From Desulfobacterales bacterium (GTDB lineage Bacteria; Desulfobacterota; Desulfobacteria; Desulfobacterales; C00003106), in NCBI GenBank assembly GCA_030613165.1, contig JAUWMN010000004.1, positions 1 to 17,231 of the forward strand: a DNA stretch of 17,231 nt. The letters run 5' to 3'. A program made the translations under genes and the position numbers. The notes beneath the pieces are model-generated. The model ran no database searches. It was not told the origin of the DNA and saw nothing but the letters and a program-made list of their open reading frames with translations. Positions 1 through 8,376 of the stretch are shown here, one piece after another (positions within the stretch are counted from its first letter, which is position 1; each line of letters begins with the position of its first letter).

Positions 1-161
1 CGCATTACCTTCCTTTGTCATTTGTCATCTGTAATTGATCATTGATCATTTGTCATTTTCCATTATTTAAATGAATCAGTCCGTTTCTTAATGATAATTG
101 GTAAATGATAAATGCCAAATGATAAATGCTTACCTTTCAACACTCCAATACTCCATGAACC
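1..161. repeat. Short-period tandem repeat tract (three blocks) downstream of the sensor kinase
   Basis: This gene-free stretch is built of short words. Positions 14-69 divide into eight successive heptamers of the type TTTGTCA, with variants such as TTGATCA and TCTGTAA. Positions 90-131 divide into six heptamers of the type AATGATA, the same word family in the opposite orientation (TATCATT), so the two blocks can pair as imperfect hairpin arms. Positions 137-160 have period 8 (TCAACACT, CCAATACT, then a decayed unit). The tract ends 13 nt from the kinase stop codon at 174-176. No gene is visible here. A partner response regulator could lie further left, beyond the window. The periodicity is read directly; any function is unknown. 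Confidence 0.8.
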
Positions 162-173
162 CTTACCCTGTCC

Positions 174-1577
174 CTAACGATTTCTCCTTCTCGGCAGCAA
201 GACCGCACACGTCGTCCCTTTTCCCAATTCACTCTCTATCCTCATTTTCCCCCCATGACTCTCCACAATCCTGCTTACGATCGCAAGTCCAAGGCCTGTT
301 CCTCTCTCCTTTGTGGTATAAAAAGGCTCGACCACTTTTCCGTGGTTCTCTTTTTTGATTCCACAGCCGCTATCGCTTATTTTTATCTCAAGCCAATGCA
401 TTTCATTGTCAATTAATTTGGTCTCTATTTTCAGTCTGCCGCCGTCCGGCATCGACTGGACGGCATTCAAGATAAGGTTCCAGAGCATCTGTTGCATCTC
501 TGTCTTGTTTCCATAAATGCCGGCCGGATTACATAACTTAATAACCACTTTGATATTTTCATGCCAATCAGGGCCATCGCGAAAAGATTCTAATACATCG
601 TCTATTACATTCTTGATGTTGATCTCCTCGCGATCGCTCAGGTTAGGGCGTGCCAAAAGGAGAAAGTTTTTTACGAGATTTTCAAGTTGGTCCCTTCCTC
701 TAAGGACAATCTGCATGAGCCTTTCGTTGGTCGCGTTCAGCGTAAGATTTTTTTGAAGCATCTGGATCGACCCGCATAGCGCTGCCAGAGGGTTTCTTAC
801 TTCATGGGCGAGACCTGCCGCCATCTCACCAATAAGAGCCAGTCTTTTGCTTTTTTCAACCTCTTTTTCCATCTCTTTGCTGGCAGTCAAATCCTGAAAA
901 ATCACTATCTCACCAATTTGTTCACTTTTGCTATTGATAAGCGCTGAAACGGAAAAACCTAATACAATACTTTTATCACTTTCTCCCTGAACCACTATTT
1001 CAGCCCTGTTTATTGCCTCCTTTTTCCCCTCTTTCTCTTTTATCTTATCCAATATTTCGGAAAAACCCGGAAAAACCTTATCTATTCTTTTCCCTTTAAC
1101 CTCTGAAAATAATAACCCGGTGATTTCTTCCGCCGCCTTATTAAAGGATTTTATATCTCTTTGTAGATTGATCGTTATGATGCCGGCGCTTACGGATTCA
1201 ATAATGCTTCTGTGTAACAGATCGAGTTGATGAAATTCACTCTCTTTCTCTGCCAGTAGCGATCTCGCGCTTTTTTCCTGTTCAACGACAAAGCTTACTA
1301 AAAATGCGACAATGTAAAAAGACACGATATGGATAAATATCCTCGACAGGACATACCCCGCGCTAAAATCGTACTCCCAGGTGGGACTATATATTGGGTG
1401 AATAACGCCATAGTATTCTAAATCAAGCAACAAGCCATAGAGTAAGCTGCTGGCAGAGGCTAAAAATATACCCCCCTTTTTTGCGAGAAATAGAGTTGAA
1501 TAGATGATAACCAGCGGATATAAAATAGAATAGACACTTTCAATTCCACCTGTTACATGCACAAGCACTGTTATCAA
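174..1577 (-). CDS. PilS-like PAS sensor histidine kinase (main open frame after an in-frame stop)
   Basis: This is a membrane-bound sensor kinase that should phosphorylate a response regulator; the nearest family match by eye is PilS/NtrB-type two-component kinases. Numbered from the TTG at 1577: hydrophobic membrane helices at about 1-100 including the family-typical VTGGIES stretch, a short coiled linker, a PAS domain at about 118-230, HisKA with phospho-acceptor His258 in HEVRNP, N box near Asn367 and Asn371, G1 DSGCGI at 402-407 and G2 GTGLGL at 426-431. The catalytic residues are intact. The TTG is only the first start after the break: the same frame continues upstream through one TAA into the missing N-terminal helices (1638-1844). 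The true product is therefore either a truncated kinase or nothing, unless the TAA is a sequence error. The partner regulator is not in the window. Confidence 0.85.
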   Translation of the reverse strand: MITVLVHVTGGIESVYSILYPLVIIYSTLFLAKKGGIFLASASSLLYGLLLDLEYYGVIHPIYSPTWEYDFSAGYVLSRIFIHIVSFYIVAFLVSFVVEQEKSARSLLAEKESEFHQLDLLHRSIIESVSAGIITINLQRDIKSFNKAAEEITGLLFSEVKGKRIDKVFPGFSEILDKIKEKEGKKEAINRAEIVVQGESDKSIVLGFSVSALINSKSEQIGEIVIFQDLTASKEMEKEVEKSKRLALIGEMAAGLAHEVRNPLAALCGSIQMLQKNLTLNATNERLMQIVLRGRDQLENLVKNFLLLARPNLSDREEINIKNVIDDVLESFRDGPDWHENIKVVIKLCNPAGIYGNKTEMQQMLWNLILNAVQSMPDGGRLKIETKLIDNEMHWLEIKISDSGCGIKKENHGKVVEPFYTTKERGTGLGLAIVSRIVESHGGKMRIESELGKGTTCAVLLPRRRNR

Positions 1578-1634
1578 TGTAACATCGCAGATAGCCTGAA
1601 TGTATACATTGATCTTAAGGCTTTTAATTCTTTT

Positions 1635-1844
1635 TTATAGGATGAGGTATAGGAGTGAAAGAAAATAAGTGATCGTTATAATAAAATATACCGCAGTGAG
1701 AGATGGCGCGGGTAATGACTCTGTTCCTTTGATCTGGATAAAGGCCGCAATCCCGAATAAAAAGGTAACGATCGCAACCCTGAAAAACATTAACCAACGA
1801 AGTCTTCTGGTTAAGTCCTCTTTTTGTAATAGATGATCTGGCAT
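1635..1844 (-). pseudogene. N-terminal membrane part of the PilS-like kinase, cut off by an in-frame TAA
   Basis: The fragment encodes 69 residues from the ATG at 1842-1844, or 81 from the ATG at 1878-1880. The shorter start is preferred because an AGGA lies about 11 nt upstream. It reads RRLRWLMFFRVAIVTFLFG and then a second hydrophobic helix, as at the N-terminus of PilS-like kinases. It ends at TAA (1635-1637). Beyond this stop the same frame stays open without another stop for 19 codons to the TTG at 1577 and on through the kinase. The reading continues as KRIKSLKINVYIQ, plausible family sequence. One substitution of the TAA would give a protein of about 556 residues, normal for the family. 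Both sides are in the same frame, so a single indel cannot explain it. Confidence 0.7.
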
Positions 1845-1980
1845 CGAATAGTTGTCCTGAATGCAAGGGATTGCGATCATAACTGAATTATAAAATAAAG
1901 TATATCAGGAGATTATAGAATTTCAAGGGAACAAAAGAGATGGTGAAAAATTATCTTTACCTTTTACTTGATTTCCGATA

Positions 1981-2164
1981 GTTAAACCTAAGTTGAGCGA
2001 TTTTTGAGGAAGAGATGTGCCAATATCTTGATGTAGTCCCGCCTGGGCGGGACGAAAACCGCAGGCATACCCGTGGATATGTCGAGGATTTTCGTCCCGC
2101 TACAAGCGGGAATGCGCAAGAGATTGGTGCAGATCGAGTCAAAAATAGCTCAATTTAGGTGTTA
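1981..2164. mobile_element. REPIN/MITE-like element with nested inverted repeats
   Basis: The ends form an imperfect terminal inverted repeat: ACCTAAGTTGAGCGATTTTT at 1986-2005 against the complement of AAAAATAGCTCAATTTAGGT at 2141-2160, differing at two positions. Similarity continues inward for about 15 more bases with gaps. Inside are two hairpins, GTCCCGCC/GGCGGGAC around 2036-2053 and CCCGC/GCGGG at about 2097-2111. A perfect 12-nt inverted repeat, GCGGGACGAAAA against TTTTCGTCCCGC, links them. Two REP-like hairpins in opposite orientation resemble a REPIN. There is no transposase. A GTTA follows the right end and precedes the left end with one extra base, so a target duplication is not clean. 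The right end touches the larE stop codon. Confidence 0.65.
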
Positions 2165-2986
2165 CTTTTCTTTGCTTTTGTATCCCTCAAGGTCGAGGGT
2201 GATTTTTTCAAACCCTTCAGCTTTTAACACATTAATTAGATTTTTGCGACATTCAGGAGACAGAGCCGTACTGATTTCTTCCGGATCGAGTTCGATCCGT
2301 GCTTCCGGAAAGTGGTCCCGTACCCGAACTTGAGTGAATCCCTTCTTTTTTATCCATGCTTCGCACCGTTCGATACGACCAAGCCGTTTACTCTCTATCG
2401 GGGTTCCGTATGGAATCCGCGTGGCCAAACAGGCGCCGGAAGGTTTGTTCCATGTCGGAAGGTTGAGAGATTTGCTGAGATCTATTATTTCCGCTTTTGT
2501 CATACTTACTGCCTTAAGAGGTGTGCGGATTCCAAGGGCCTTGATCGCCTGGTATCCCGGCCTTGAATTTATATGATCTCCCGCGTGAGTTCCATCTGCA
2601 ACCCAAGAGATTTTTTTCTCTGATGCGATTGTTAAAAATTTTGTAAATAATTGTTTTTTACAAAAGTAACACCGGTTGTCAGAATTAATTCGGAAAGAAG
2701 GCTCCTTTAATATACCAAAGGGGACGGTCACGCATTTTATTCCTATTTTCGCTGCCATACTTTGAGCATTTTCTGTCTCTTCCCTTGGGAAAATTGACCC
2801 TGATGCGATGACAGCCATCGCTTCGCTGCCAAGAGCCTCCTGTGCCACCTTGGCGAGAAAAGAGCTGTCCGCGCCCCCTGAGAACGCGATCAAAACCGAT
2901 CCCATGTCACGCAATAGACGTTTTAGGTCTTCTAACTTATTAATATAGAATTCCCTCTCTTGCCTTGAGCTAATCCCGTGATACAC
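2162..2986 (-). CDS. larE: LarE-type ATP-dependent sulfur transferase (PP-loop family)
   Basis: Predicted cytoplasmic PP-loop enzyme that adenylates a substrate and transfers sulfur. The named family member LarE makes the nickel-pincer cofactor of lactate racemase. The ATP pyrophosphate-binding loop SGGADSS is at 36-42. Three cysteines stand out: C106 and C109 in RCYFCK and C186 in GACLATR. C186 matches the sacrificial cysteine of single-Cys LarE proteins. Three cysteines are the pattern reported for LarE proteins carrying a [4Fe-4S] cluster that can donate sulfur repeatedly. Length (274 aa) is normal. The GTG start overlaps the end of the upstream DUF39 gene by 17 nt, so the two are probably translationally coupled. 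There is no larB, larC or racemase in the window, so a role in another sulfur pathway, perhaps with the DUF39 protein, is possible. Confidence 0.88.
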   Translation of the reverse strand: MYHGISSRQEREFYINKLEDLKRLLRDMGSVLIAFSGGADSSFLAKVAQEALGSEAMAVIASGSIFPREETENAQSMAAKIGIKCVTVPFGILKEPSFRINSDNRCYFCKKQLFTKFLTIASEKKISWVADGTHAGDHINSRPGYQAIKALGIRTPLKAVSMTKAEIIDLSKSLNLPTWNKPSGACLATRIPYGTPIESKRLGRIERCEAWIKKKGFTQVRVRDHFPEARIELDPEEISTALSPECRKNLINVLKAEGFEKITLDLEGYKSKEK

Positions 2987-4142
2987 CGGGAAGCATTTGC
3001 TGTGGTTCTGTCAGAGTAAAATTCCCTTTGAGAATCCATTGTTTTAAAATTTCCGCGATTTCACGCGCTTTTACAAGACTCGACATCGGTACTGTAGGGA
3101 CATCTCTTCCATTTATCTGGATTGTTCCGCTTTTCAATTGGGCATAATTTACCATACCGCAACTTTTTGAGGTCCCTTTTGGATTCCCATAGTCGACGAT
3201 CTTGGTAAAGATCTCTTCATCTGATACAGCCGTATACTGAACGATCTCTTCATTCAAGATAGGAATAGGGATGCCTAATCCTACAGCCAGCGAACATCCA
3301 TATCCCTGTAGACTGACTCCTACCAGCCACTCCGGTTTCATCTGTTTGAGATCACCCATGACCCAGATGGTCCCTGCAGGAACAAGAGGGACCCCTTTTT
3401 TTGTTCGTTTGACATTGGGTTTGTGTTGTGTCCCTTGCCAGGATACAAAGCCTGTACTGCCCCCTAAAAATATTTTAGTCCCTATTCCAATAGTCAGATA
3501 ATATGGATCGTTTATTAGAGGACTCAGTTGCCCGGCGGTGGCATAATTGGCGTTGCCGGCGCGCGGCCGCAATGTTCCCATGTAAGTATAGATGGTTCTT
3601 TTGGAAAGATTTACAGCGCAGTTGTAATTTTGGTAGGCATTGCGGGGGTTGCACAGTGTTGCCTGGGGTAAGCTTTTTAAAGTAATATCTTTTTCAAAAC
3701 CCCGATTCGGATAACAATCGGTTCCATAGGCTTCTACTTTCAACCGAATCTTCTTCCCGGCCAACAGATCGCTAATTACGTGCCCGCCACCGTATTTAAA
3801 TTCACCGGGATATACCTTGTTTAGCGGGTCATCTTCCGCAGGTTCAGCTGCTCCAAGATAGCAGTCAACCGCTGCCAACCCCGCGTATGCCGGGACAGTA
3901 TTAAACCAAACCTTGGATGCCTTGGCGCCGGGCACTGAATGACCGAAGTTGATGAGGACACCGGAAGAACACATTGGTGAAAAGGTTCCCGTGGTAACCA
4001 CATCAACCTCTTTGGCAGCCTTTACAGCCCCTTTTTTTCTTACTATATCGATGATCTCTTCAGCCGTGACCACCACAGCCTTACCTTCTTTAATCTTACG
4101 GTTTATTTCATCATATGTCTTTTGTACCTTATAACGTTTCAT
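2970..4142 (-). CDS. DUF39 (COG1900) homocysteine biosynthesis protein, aspartate-semialdehyde sulfurtransferase type
   Basis: The 390-residue protein belongs to the DUF39 family, whose methanogen and sulfate-reducer members convert L-aspartate semialdehyde to homocysteine using sulfide or persulfide sulfur. This route skips O-acyl-homoserine. Visible family segments include TTGTFSPMCSSG with C58, KVEAYGTDCYPNRG with C143, and the glycine-rich FLGGSTGFVSWQGTQH stretch. C58 and C143 look like the two conserved cysteines implicated in persulfide handling. There is no C-terminal CBS pair, unlike the archaeal form, which fits bacterial members. It starts at ATG 4142, 5 nt after the M23 peptidase stop, and overlaps larE at its 3' end. 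The usual small NIL/ferredoxin partner is not present in the window. The family call is firm; the exact reaction is by homology. Confidence 0.88.
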   Translation of the reverse strand: MKRYKVQKTYDEINRKIKEGKAVVVTAEEIIDIVRKKGAVKAAKEVDVVTTGTFSPMCSSGVLINFGHSVPGAKASKVWFNTVPAYAGLAAVDCYLGAAEPAEDDPLNKVYPGEFKYGGGHVISDLLAGKKIRLKVEAYGTDCYPNRGFEKDITLKSLPQATLCNPRNAYQNYNCAVNLSKRTIYTYMGTLRPRAGNANYATAGQLSPLINDPYYLTIGIGTKIFLGGSTGFVSWQGTQHKPNVKRTKKGVPLVPAGTIWVMGDLKQMKPEWLVGVSLQGYGCSLAVGLGIPIPILNEEIVQYTAVSDEEIFTKIVDYGNPKGTSKSCGMVNYAQLKSGTIQINGRDVPTVPMSSLVKAREIAEILKQWILKGNFTLTEPQQMLPGVSRD

Positions 4143-4147
4143 TGTTT

Positions 4148-5539
4148 TTATCTCTGGTTTGCACCTTTCGTTATCATACTGATTTTTTCTGTAATATTAT
4201 GTTTAATCCACGTTGCATCCCACCATTCCAGAGGATTTACAAATGTGTTGTGAATCAACATTCCGTAATGGAGATGATCTCCTCCGGCCATTCCTGTTGT
4301 GCCGGTATAGCCGATTGTTTCCCCCTTTTTTACCTCCTGTCCTGGTGTGACTGTGGAACGGCTGAGGTGTGAATAGAGAGTAAAGAGACCAAAACCGTGG
4401 TCTATTATCACAGTCTTGCCATAAATTCCAACATCATCAGCCAATACAATCTTACCATGATTGGAAGCCGGGATAGGTGAATGTGCGGTAGAGGCTAAAT
4501 CTATTCCGAGATGTGTTTGTTTGTCAACAACCTTGTTTCTATATACATAAGTTCGCAGATCAGCAAAACCGGCTTTTTGCGCGGAATGGGGCAGTCTGAG
4601 AAAACGCCCCTTCCATAACATTTGAGGAGTAACGTTTGAACACGCATTCACTAATGTCTTAGAACTTTGCTGCCGCAATGTTCTATTTACGTACAGAAAT
4701 TTTTCTTTGAGCGAGGCATCTTGTTTTATGCCGCTTGTTTCAAATTCAGGCATTTTCCACCTAAGAAAATTATCAGACAGCCGAATAGTATCACTTTTAA
4801 ATTTCTTTTTATTTATATAATATTGAAATCCAGCCTTTGATCGATTGTTGCCGTAATCTAAAGCCGTCAAGAACAGGTCGGTATTTCCTCTTTGATCATA
4901 AGGGATAGCAAAAAAGGCCATATAAATACTTTTATCGCTGAAATAGCCTGGATATCCTGGAAAGAAACGATCTCCAACCCGGACACCGGATTCAAAGACC
5001 TGTTCTGAAACCCGATAAATTACCAGGGCGGCGCCGCCCTGATGCATATTGTGAGAACGGCTGAGAACTTCGATAGACGGAGGCCGTGTATCTATATTAA
5101 TTTTTTGCTCAGTATATGTGTGATTCCCTTTAAAGATGCCTTTGATAGCGCAGTCCCATACCGCGATTCTGAGATTGGCAACACCGTCGGAAAGACCGAG
5201 TTCGCGCGGACTTATAGTGATTAACACCTCTTTTTCATGAATACAGCTCCCTTTGAAGAGGGCTGTAGGTAGAGTTTCATCAAACAGAAGGGTCTCTTTT
5301 TGGTCTTTTAGGATAGCGACCCATACTCTTTTAATTCCGCTTTTTTGATCTCTTACTGTAATGGAAAGGGTTGTATCAGCGCCGATGGTGTCCAGAGTGG
5401 GGGTAATGTGAAATGTTGGTGGTTCGCTTTCAAATCGAAAAAACAATACGATAAACACCGGGATAATGATAAGGAGACCTAAAAAGATAATAATCAGTAA
5501 GGATACATGACTTAAGCCGCTTTTTTTATTGTTGTTCAT
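4148..5539 (-). CDS. Membrane-anchored M23 family (LytM-type) metallopeptidase
   Basis: This is a likely periplasmic murein endopeptidase held in the inner membrane by one N-terminal helix (about residues 12-34 from this start). A beta-rich region of about 300 residues follows, of no recognised family, with Ig-like segments such as DTIGADTTLSITVRDQKSGI. The C-terminal M23 domain has its zinc ligands and catalytic histidines: H343 and D347 in HLGIDLAS, a His in YSHLS, and H422 and H424 in DHLHYGM. It should therefore be active. The start chosen is ATG 5539. The frame stays open to a TTG at 5635, but that start has no Shine-Dalgarno; the ATG has only a distant AAGGA, so the start is uncertain. 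It is the first gene of a probable minus-strand operon with the DUF39 and LarE genes, with no obvious functional link to them. Confidence 0.88.
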   Translation of the reverse strand: MNNNKKSGLSHVSLLIIIFLGLLIIIPVFIVLFFRFESEPPTFHITPTLDTIGADTTLSITVRDQKSGIKRVWVAILKDQKETLLFDETLPTALFKGSCIHEKEVLITISPRELGLSDGVANLRIAVWDCAIKGIFKGNHTYTEQKINIDTRPPSIEVLSRSHNMHQGGAALVIYRVSEQVFESGVRVGDRFFPGYPGYFSDKSIYMAFFAIPYDQRGNTDLFLTALDYGNNRSKAGFQYYINKKKFKSDTIRLSDNFLRWKMPEFETSGIKQDASLKEKFLYVNRTLRQQSSKTLVNACSNVTPQMLWKGRFLRLPHSAQKAGFADLRTYVYRNKVVDKQTHLGIDLASTAHSPIPASNHGKIVLADDVGIYGKTVIIDHGFGLFTLYSHLSRSTVTPGQEVKKGETIGYTGTTGMAGGDHLHYGMLIHNTFVNPLEWWDATWIKHNITEKISMITKGANQR

Positions 5540-5723
5540 AGTCTTGCTGTCATTCCTTTTAAAAAGTTTGAAGTGCCTTTCTTCAGGCACTACTGTGTTT
5601 CCAGCTTGTTTGGAATGTTTTTGCGAATTCAACAAATTTTTAAAAATATAACAAGTTGCCCCGGAAGAATCAAGAGCTGTTTACTACCTAAGTGCAGTAA
5701 ATCTCCTTCGCCTTTTTCGTTTC

Positions 5724-5752
5724 TTGACATTTGCCACCCTCTGGGATATTGA
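5724..5752 (+). promoter_or_regulatory. Possible sigma-70 promoter for pyrG
   Basis: A perfect -35 hexamer TTGACA lies at 5724-5729, and TATTGA follows after 17 nt (5747-5752). The -10 match is poor; GATATT at 5745-5750 fits better but with a 15-nt spacer. It sits about 130 nt before pyrG and upstream of the palindrome at 5783-5820, which would then be transcribed as a leader hairpin. Confidence 0.35.
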
Positions 5753-5763
5753 AAAAAGTGATT

Positions 5764-5783
5764 AGGAGGCTGTCTGAGAATTA
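5764..5783. repeat. Left copy of a 20-nt inverted repeat pair
   Basis: AGGAGGCTGTCTGAGAATTA is repeated in inverse orientation at 8992-9011 with 18 of 20 positions identical. The two copies bracket pyrG, kdsA and kdsC. The same core (GGCTGTCYGAGAATT) also makes up each arm of the palindrome that starts immediately to the right. Confidence 0.8.
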
Positions 5784-5820
5784 TATGAGGCTGTCCGAGA
5801 ATTCTCGGACAGCCTCATAT
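5783..5820. repeat. 38-nt perfect palindrome in the pyrG leader
   Basis: Positions 5783-5801 are the exact reverse complement of 5802-5820, with no spacer; the core is GAGAATTCTC. The RNA would fold into a long hairpin of roughly 17 bp. No T-run follows, so it is not a standard intrinsic terminator. The arms carry the same word as the flanking 20-nt repeat, suggesting two repeat ends joined head to head. Confidence 0.9.
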
Positions 5821-5882
5821 GCGATGCGTATCTTCAGGGGCGTTTGGAATTTCTGAATGGATTTTAGGTGGATTCATATTAT

Positions 5883-7535
5883 ATGAAAACAAAATTTATA
5901 TTTGTTACAGGTGGTGTTCTTTCTTCGTTAGGAAAGGGGCTTGCATCAGCCGCAATTGGAGCTCTCCTTGAAAGCCGAGGGCTTTCCGTGACCTTTCAAA
6001 AACTTGACCCGTATATCAATGTCGACCCCGGCACAATGAATCCTTTTCAGCATGGCGAAGTTTTTGTGACGGATGACGGAGCAGAGACTGATCTTGACTT
6101 AGGCCACTATGAGAGATTTGCCAATGTTCGGTTGGGCAAAAAAAATAACTTTACCACCGGTAAGATCTACTATTCGGTGATTATGAAAGAACGCCGCGGG
6201 GATTACCTGGGGGGAACAATCCAGGTCATTCCACACATCACCGATGAGATCAAAAAAAGTATTCTTTTAATGGAAAACAGCGCAGACGTGGCAATCATAG
6301 AGATCGGTGGAACAATAGGTGATATAGAAAGTCTCCCATTTCAGGAGGCGATTCGTCAGTTCAAGTGGGATGTGGGCAAAGAGAACGTTTTGTACGTCCA
6401 TCTCACTCTGGTCCCCTATATCAAGACAGCCGGTGAGGTGAAAACCAAGCCGACTCAGCACAGTGTCAAGGAGCTTCGGAGCATAGGAATACAACCGGAT
6501 ATTATCCTCTGTAGAACAGAAAAGTTATTGAGCAAGGATATCAAGAAGAAGATCGCGCTATTTTGCAATGTAGATGTGGACCAGGTTATTACCGCAAAGG
6601 ATGTTGAATCTATTTACGAGGTCCCTCTTGTTTTCCACCAAGAACATCTTGATGACAAGATTGTAAAACTTCTTCACATGTGGACACGCGCTCCCCGGCT
6701 GGAGGCTTGGGAAGAGCTTGTGGAGAAGATTAAAAATCCAAAGTTTTCAGTACGCATCGCTATTGTTGGAAAGTACATAGATTTAAAAGAGTCATATAAA
6801 AGTTTAAATGAGGCATTAGTGCACGGAGGGATTGCGAACGACTGCCAGGTAGCGCTTGATTTTGTTGATTCAGAGGCGTTGGAGAGCGCAGACTGTAATG
6901 ACACCTTGCGCAACGCGGATGGGGTTTTGATCCCCGGGGGCTTTGGCGCAAGAGGAATTGAAGGGAAGATGAAAGCGGTTCATTTTGCCAGGGAAGAAAA
7001 GGTGCCATTTTTTGGTATCTGTCTTGGGATGCAGATGGCAGTGGTTGAATTTGCCAAACACGTCGCTGGCATGAAGGGGGCCAACAGCACTGAATTCGAT
7101 AAAAATACCGATTCCGCGGTTATATATTTAATGAAGGAGTGGTACGATTATCAAAAGAAGACCATACAACAACGAGATGTGTCTTCCGACAAGGGCGGGA
7201 CCATGCGTTTGGGCGCCTACCCCTGTTTACTCCGAGAAGATTCTTTTGCTTATAAGGCTTATAATAAGAAAGAAATTTCAGAAAGACATCGCCATCGCTA
7301 TGAATTTAATAATCGCTTTAAGTCAGCATTGGAGGAAAAGGGCCTTATTATCAGTGGAACATCTCCTGATGGTGAGTTGGTCGAGATTGTGGAGATTGCC
7401 GACCATCCCTGGTTTTTAGGCTGCCAATTCCACCCCGAATTTAAATCCCGTCCTATGGATCCTCACCCTCTTTTTTGTGCTTTTATTAACGCGGCCTTAA
7501 AATATAAAGGGAATAAAAAGAAAAAAGATGAGTAA
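5883..7535 (+). CDS. pyrG: CTP synthase
   Basis: Converts UTP to CTP using ATP and glutamine; the last step of pyrimidine nucleotide synthesis. The protein has 550 residues, normal for the family. The N-terminal synthase domain begins [18 protein letters not shown] with its P-loop, followed by the UTP/CTP regulatory stretches [13 protein letters not shown] and [11 protein letters not shown]. The C-terminal class I glutamine amidotransferase domain has nucleophile Cys380 in GICLGMQ and the His517/Glu519 dyad in FHPEF. The start is ATG 5883, which gives the canonical MKTKF start and has AGGTGG 11 nt upstream. A GTG at 5868 in the same frame would overlap that Shine-Dalgarno. The end overlaps kdsA by 8 nt. 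CTP is needed to activate Kdo, which fits the following genes. Confidence 0.97.
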   Translation: MKTKFIFVTGGVLSSLGKGLASAAIGALLESRGLSVTFQKLDPYINVDPGTMNPFQHGEVFVTDDGAETDLDLGHYERFANVRLGKKNNFTTGKIYYSVIMKERRGDYLGGTIQVIPHITDEIKKSILLMENSADVAIIEIGGTIGDIESLPFQEAIRQFKWDVGKENVLYVHLTLVPYIKTAGEVKTKPTQHSVKELRSIGIQPDIILCRTEKLLSKDIKKKIALFCNVDVDQVITAKDVESIYEVPLVFHQEHLDDKIVKLLHMWTRAPRLEAWEELVEKIKNPKFSVRIAIVGKYIDLKESYKSLNEALVHGGIANDCQVALDFVDSEALESADCNDTLRNADGVLIPGGFGARGIEGKMKAVHFAREEKVPFFGICLGMQMAVVEFAKHVAGMKGANSTEFDKNTDSAVIYLMKEWYDYQKKTIQQRDVSSDKGGTMRLGAYPCLLREDSFAYKAYNKKEISERHRHRYEFNNRFKSALEEKGLIISGTSPDGELVEIVEIADHPWFLGCQFHPEFKSRPMDPHPLFCAFINAALKYKGNKKKKDE

Positions 7536-8364
7536 AGCAGAGCGCGCGGCACAGGTGGCTACTGTAGGGGATGATATAACAATAGGTGCCGGCCATCCGC
7601 TAGTGTTAATCGCGGGGCCCTGTGTAATAGAGTCCTTTGAACTAACCTATAACATAGCGCAGTTTTTGAAAGAGTTAACCGCTGAGCTGAATATCCCCTT
7701 TATTTTTAAGACATCATATGACAAAGCCAATAGGACGTCTATCAACTCTTATCGTGGCCCGGGTTTTGAGGAAGGATTGGCCATGATCGCTGAGATAAAA
7801 GAGAAGCTGGGCATTCGGGTACTTTCTGATGTCCATCGCTTTCACGAGATCCCTTTGGCTGCTCAGGTGCTTGATGTGTTACAGATCCCGGCTTTTTTGT
7901 GTCGTCAAACTGATTTCGTAATAGAGGTGGCCAAAACGGGCAAACCGGTGAATGTAAAAAAGGGGCAATTTTTGGCGCCGTGGGATATTCAGCATGTCAT
8001 CGACAAGATAAAATCTGCCGGCAATACACAGGTAATCGTGACGGAACGAGGCGTTTCGTTTGGCTACAACAACCTGGTCGTTGATTTTAGAAGCCTTGCG
8101 ATCATGAGATCGTTAGGGGTCCCTGTAATATTTGATGCCACGCATAGCATTCAACTTCCGGGCGGGGCCGGAACATGTTCGGGAGGTCAACGAGAGTTTG
8201 CTCCGCCATTGGCCCGTGGAGCGGTCGCCGTGGGAGTTGACGGTATATTCTTAGAAGTGCACAGCGACCCTGATCGTGCTCTCTGTGATGGGCCGAACTC
8301 GGTACGTTTGGACAATCTAAAAAAACTGTTAGTTCAACTCAAGGCGATTGATCAGTGCCTGTAA
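7528..8364 (+). CDS. kdsA: 3-deoxy-D-manno-octulosonate-8-phosphate synthase
   Basis: Condenses phosphoenolpyruvate with arabinose 5-phosphate to Kdo-8-phosphate, the first committed step to the inner-core sugar of LPS. The 278-residue DAHP/KDOPS-type barrel shows GPCVIES (30-36), [35 protein letters not shown] and [16 protein letters not shown]. Cys32 in GPCVIES occupies the position of the metal-ligand cysteine of class II (metal-dependent) enzymes such as that of Aquifex, where the E. coli metal-independent enzyme has asparagine. The ATG overlaps the pyrG stop (ATGAGTAA), implying translational coupling. The kdsD isomerase gene that often sits between kdsA and kdsC in related operons is absent from that junction. 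Confidence 0.96.
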   Translation: MSKAERAAQVATVGDDITIGAGHPLVLIAGPCVIESFELTYNIAQFLKELTAELNIPFIFKTSYDKANRTSINSYRGPGFEEGLAMIAEIKEKLGIRVLSDVHRFHEIPLAAQVLDVLQIPAFLCRQTDFVIEVAKTGKPVNVKKGQFLAPWDIQHVIDKIKSAGNTQVIVTERGVSFGYNNLVVDFRSLAIMRSLGVPVIFDATHSIQLPGGAGTCSGGQREFAPPLARGAVAVGVDGIFLEVHSDPDRALCDGPNSVRLDNLKKLLVQLKAIDQCL

Positions 8365-8376
8365 GCGCAAGGCGCT

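Noticed and set aside
517..756. Plus-strand frame opposite the kinase
   Set aside because: Antisense shadow of the conserved kinase domain; no family features or ribosome binding site.
1635..1637. TAA recoding (selenocysteine, pyrrolysine or genetic code change)
   Set aside because: TAA ends larE, kdsC, lptC and hpf normally; selenocysteine and pyrrolysine use TGA and TAG. A local substitution or error is simpler.
1957..2142. 61-codon minus-strand frame
   Set aside because: Falls inside the REPIN-like element; translation of repeat sequence with no protein features.
5783..5820. Intrinsic terminator before pyrG
   Set aside because: The hairpin is strong but GCGATGCG follows instead of a T-run, and it lies just upstream of the gene it would silence.
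5868..5882. GTG 5868 as the pyrG start
   Set aside because: It would add five non-family residues and overlap the AGGTGG that serves ATG 5883.
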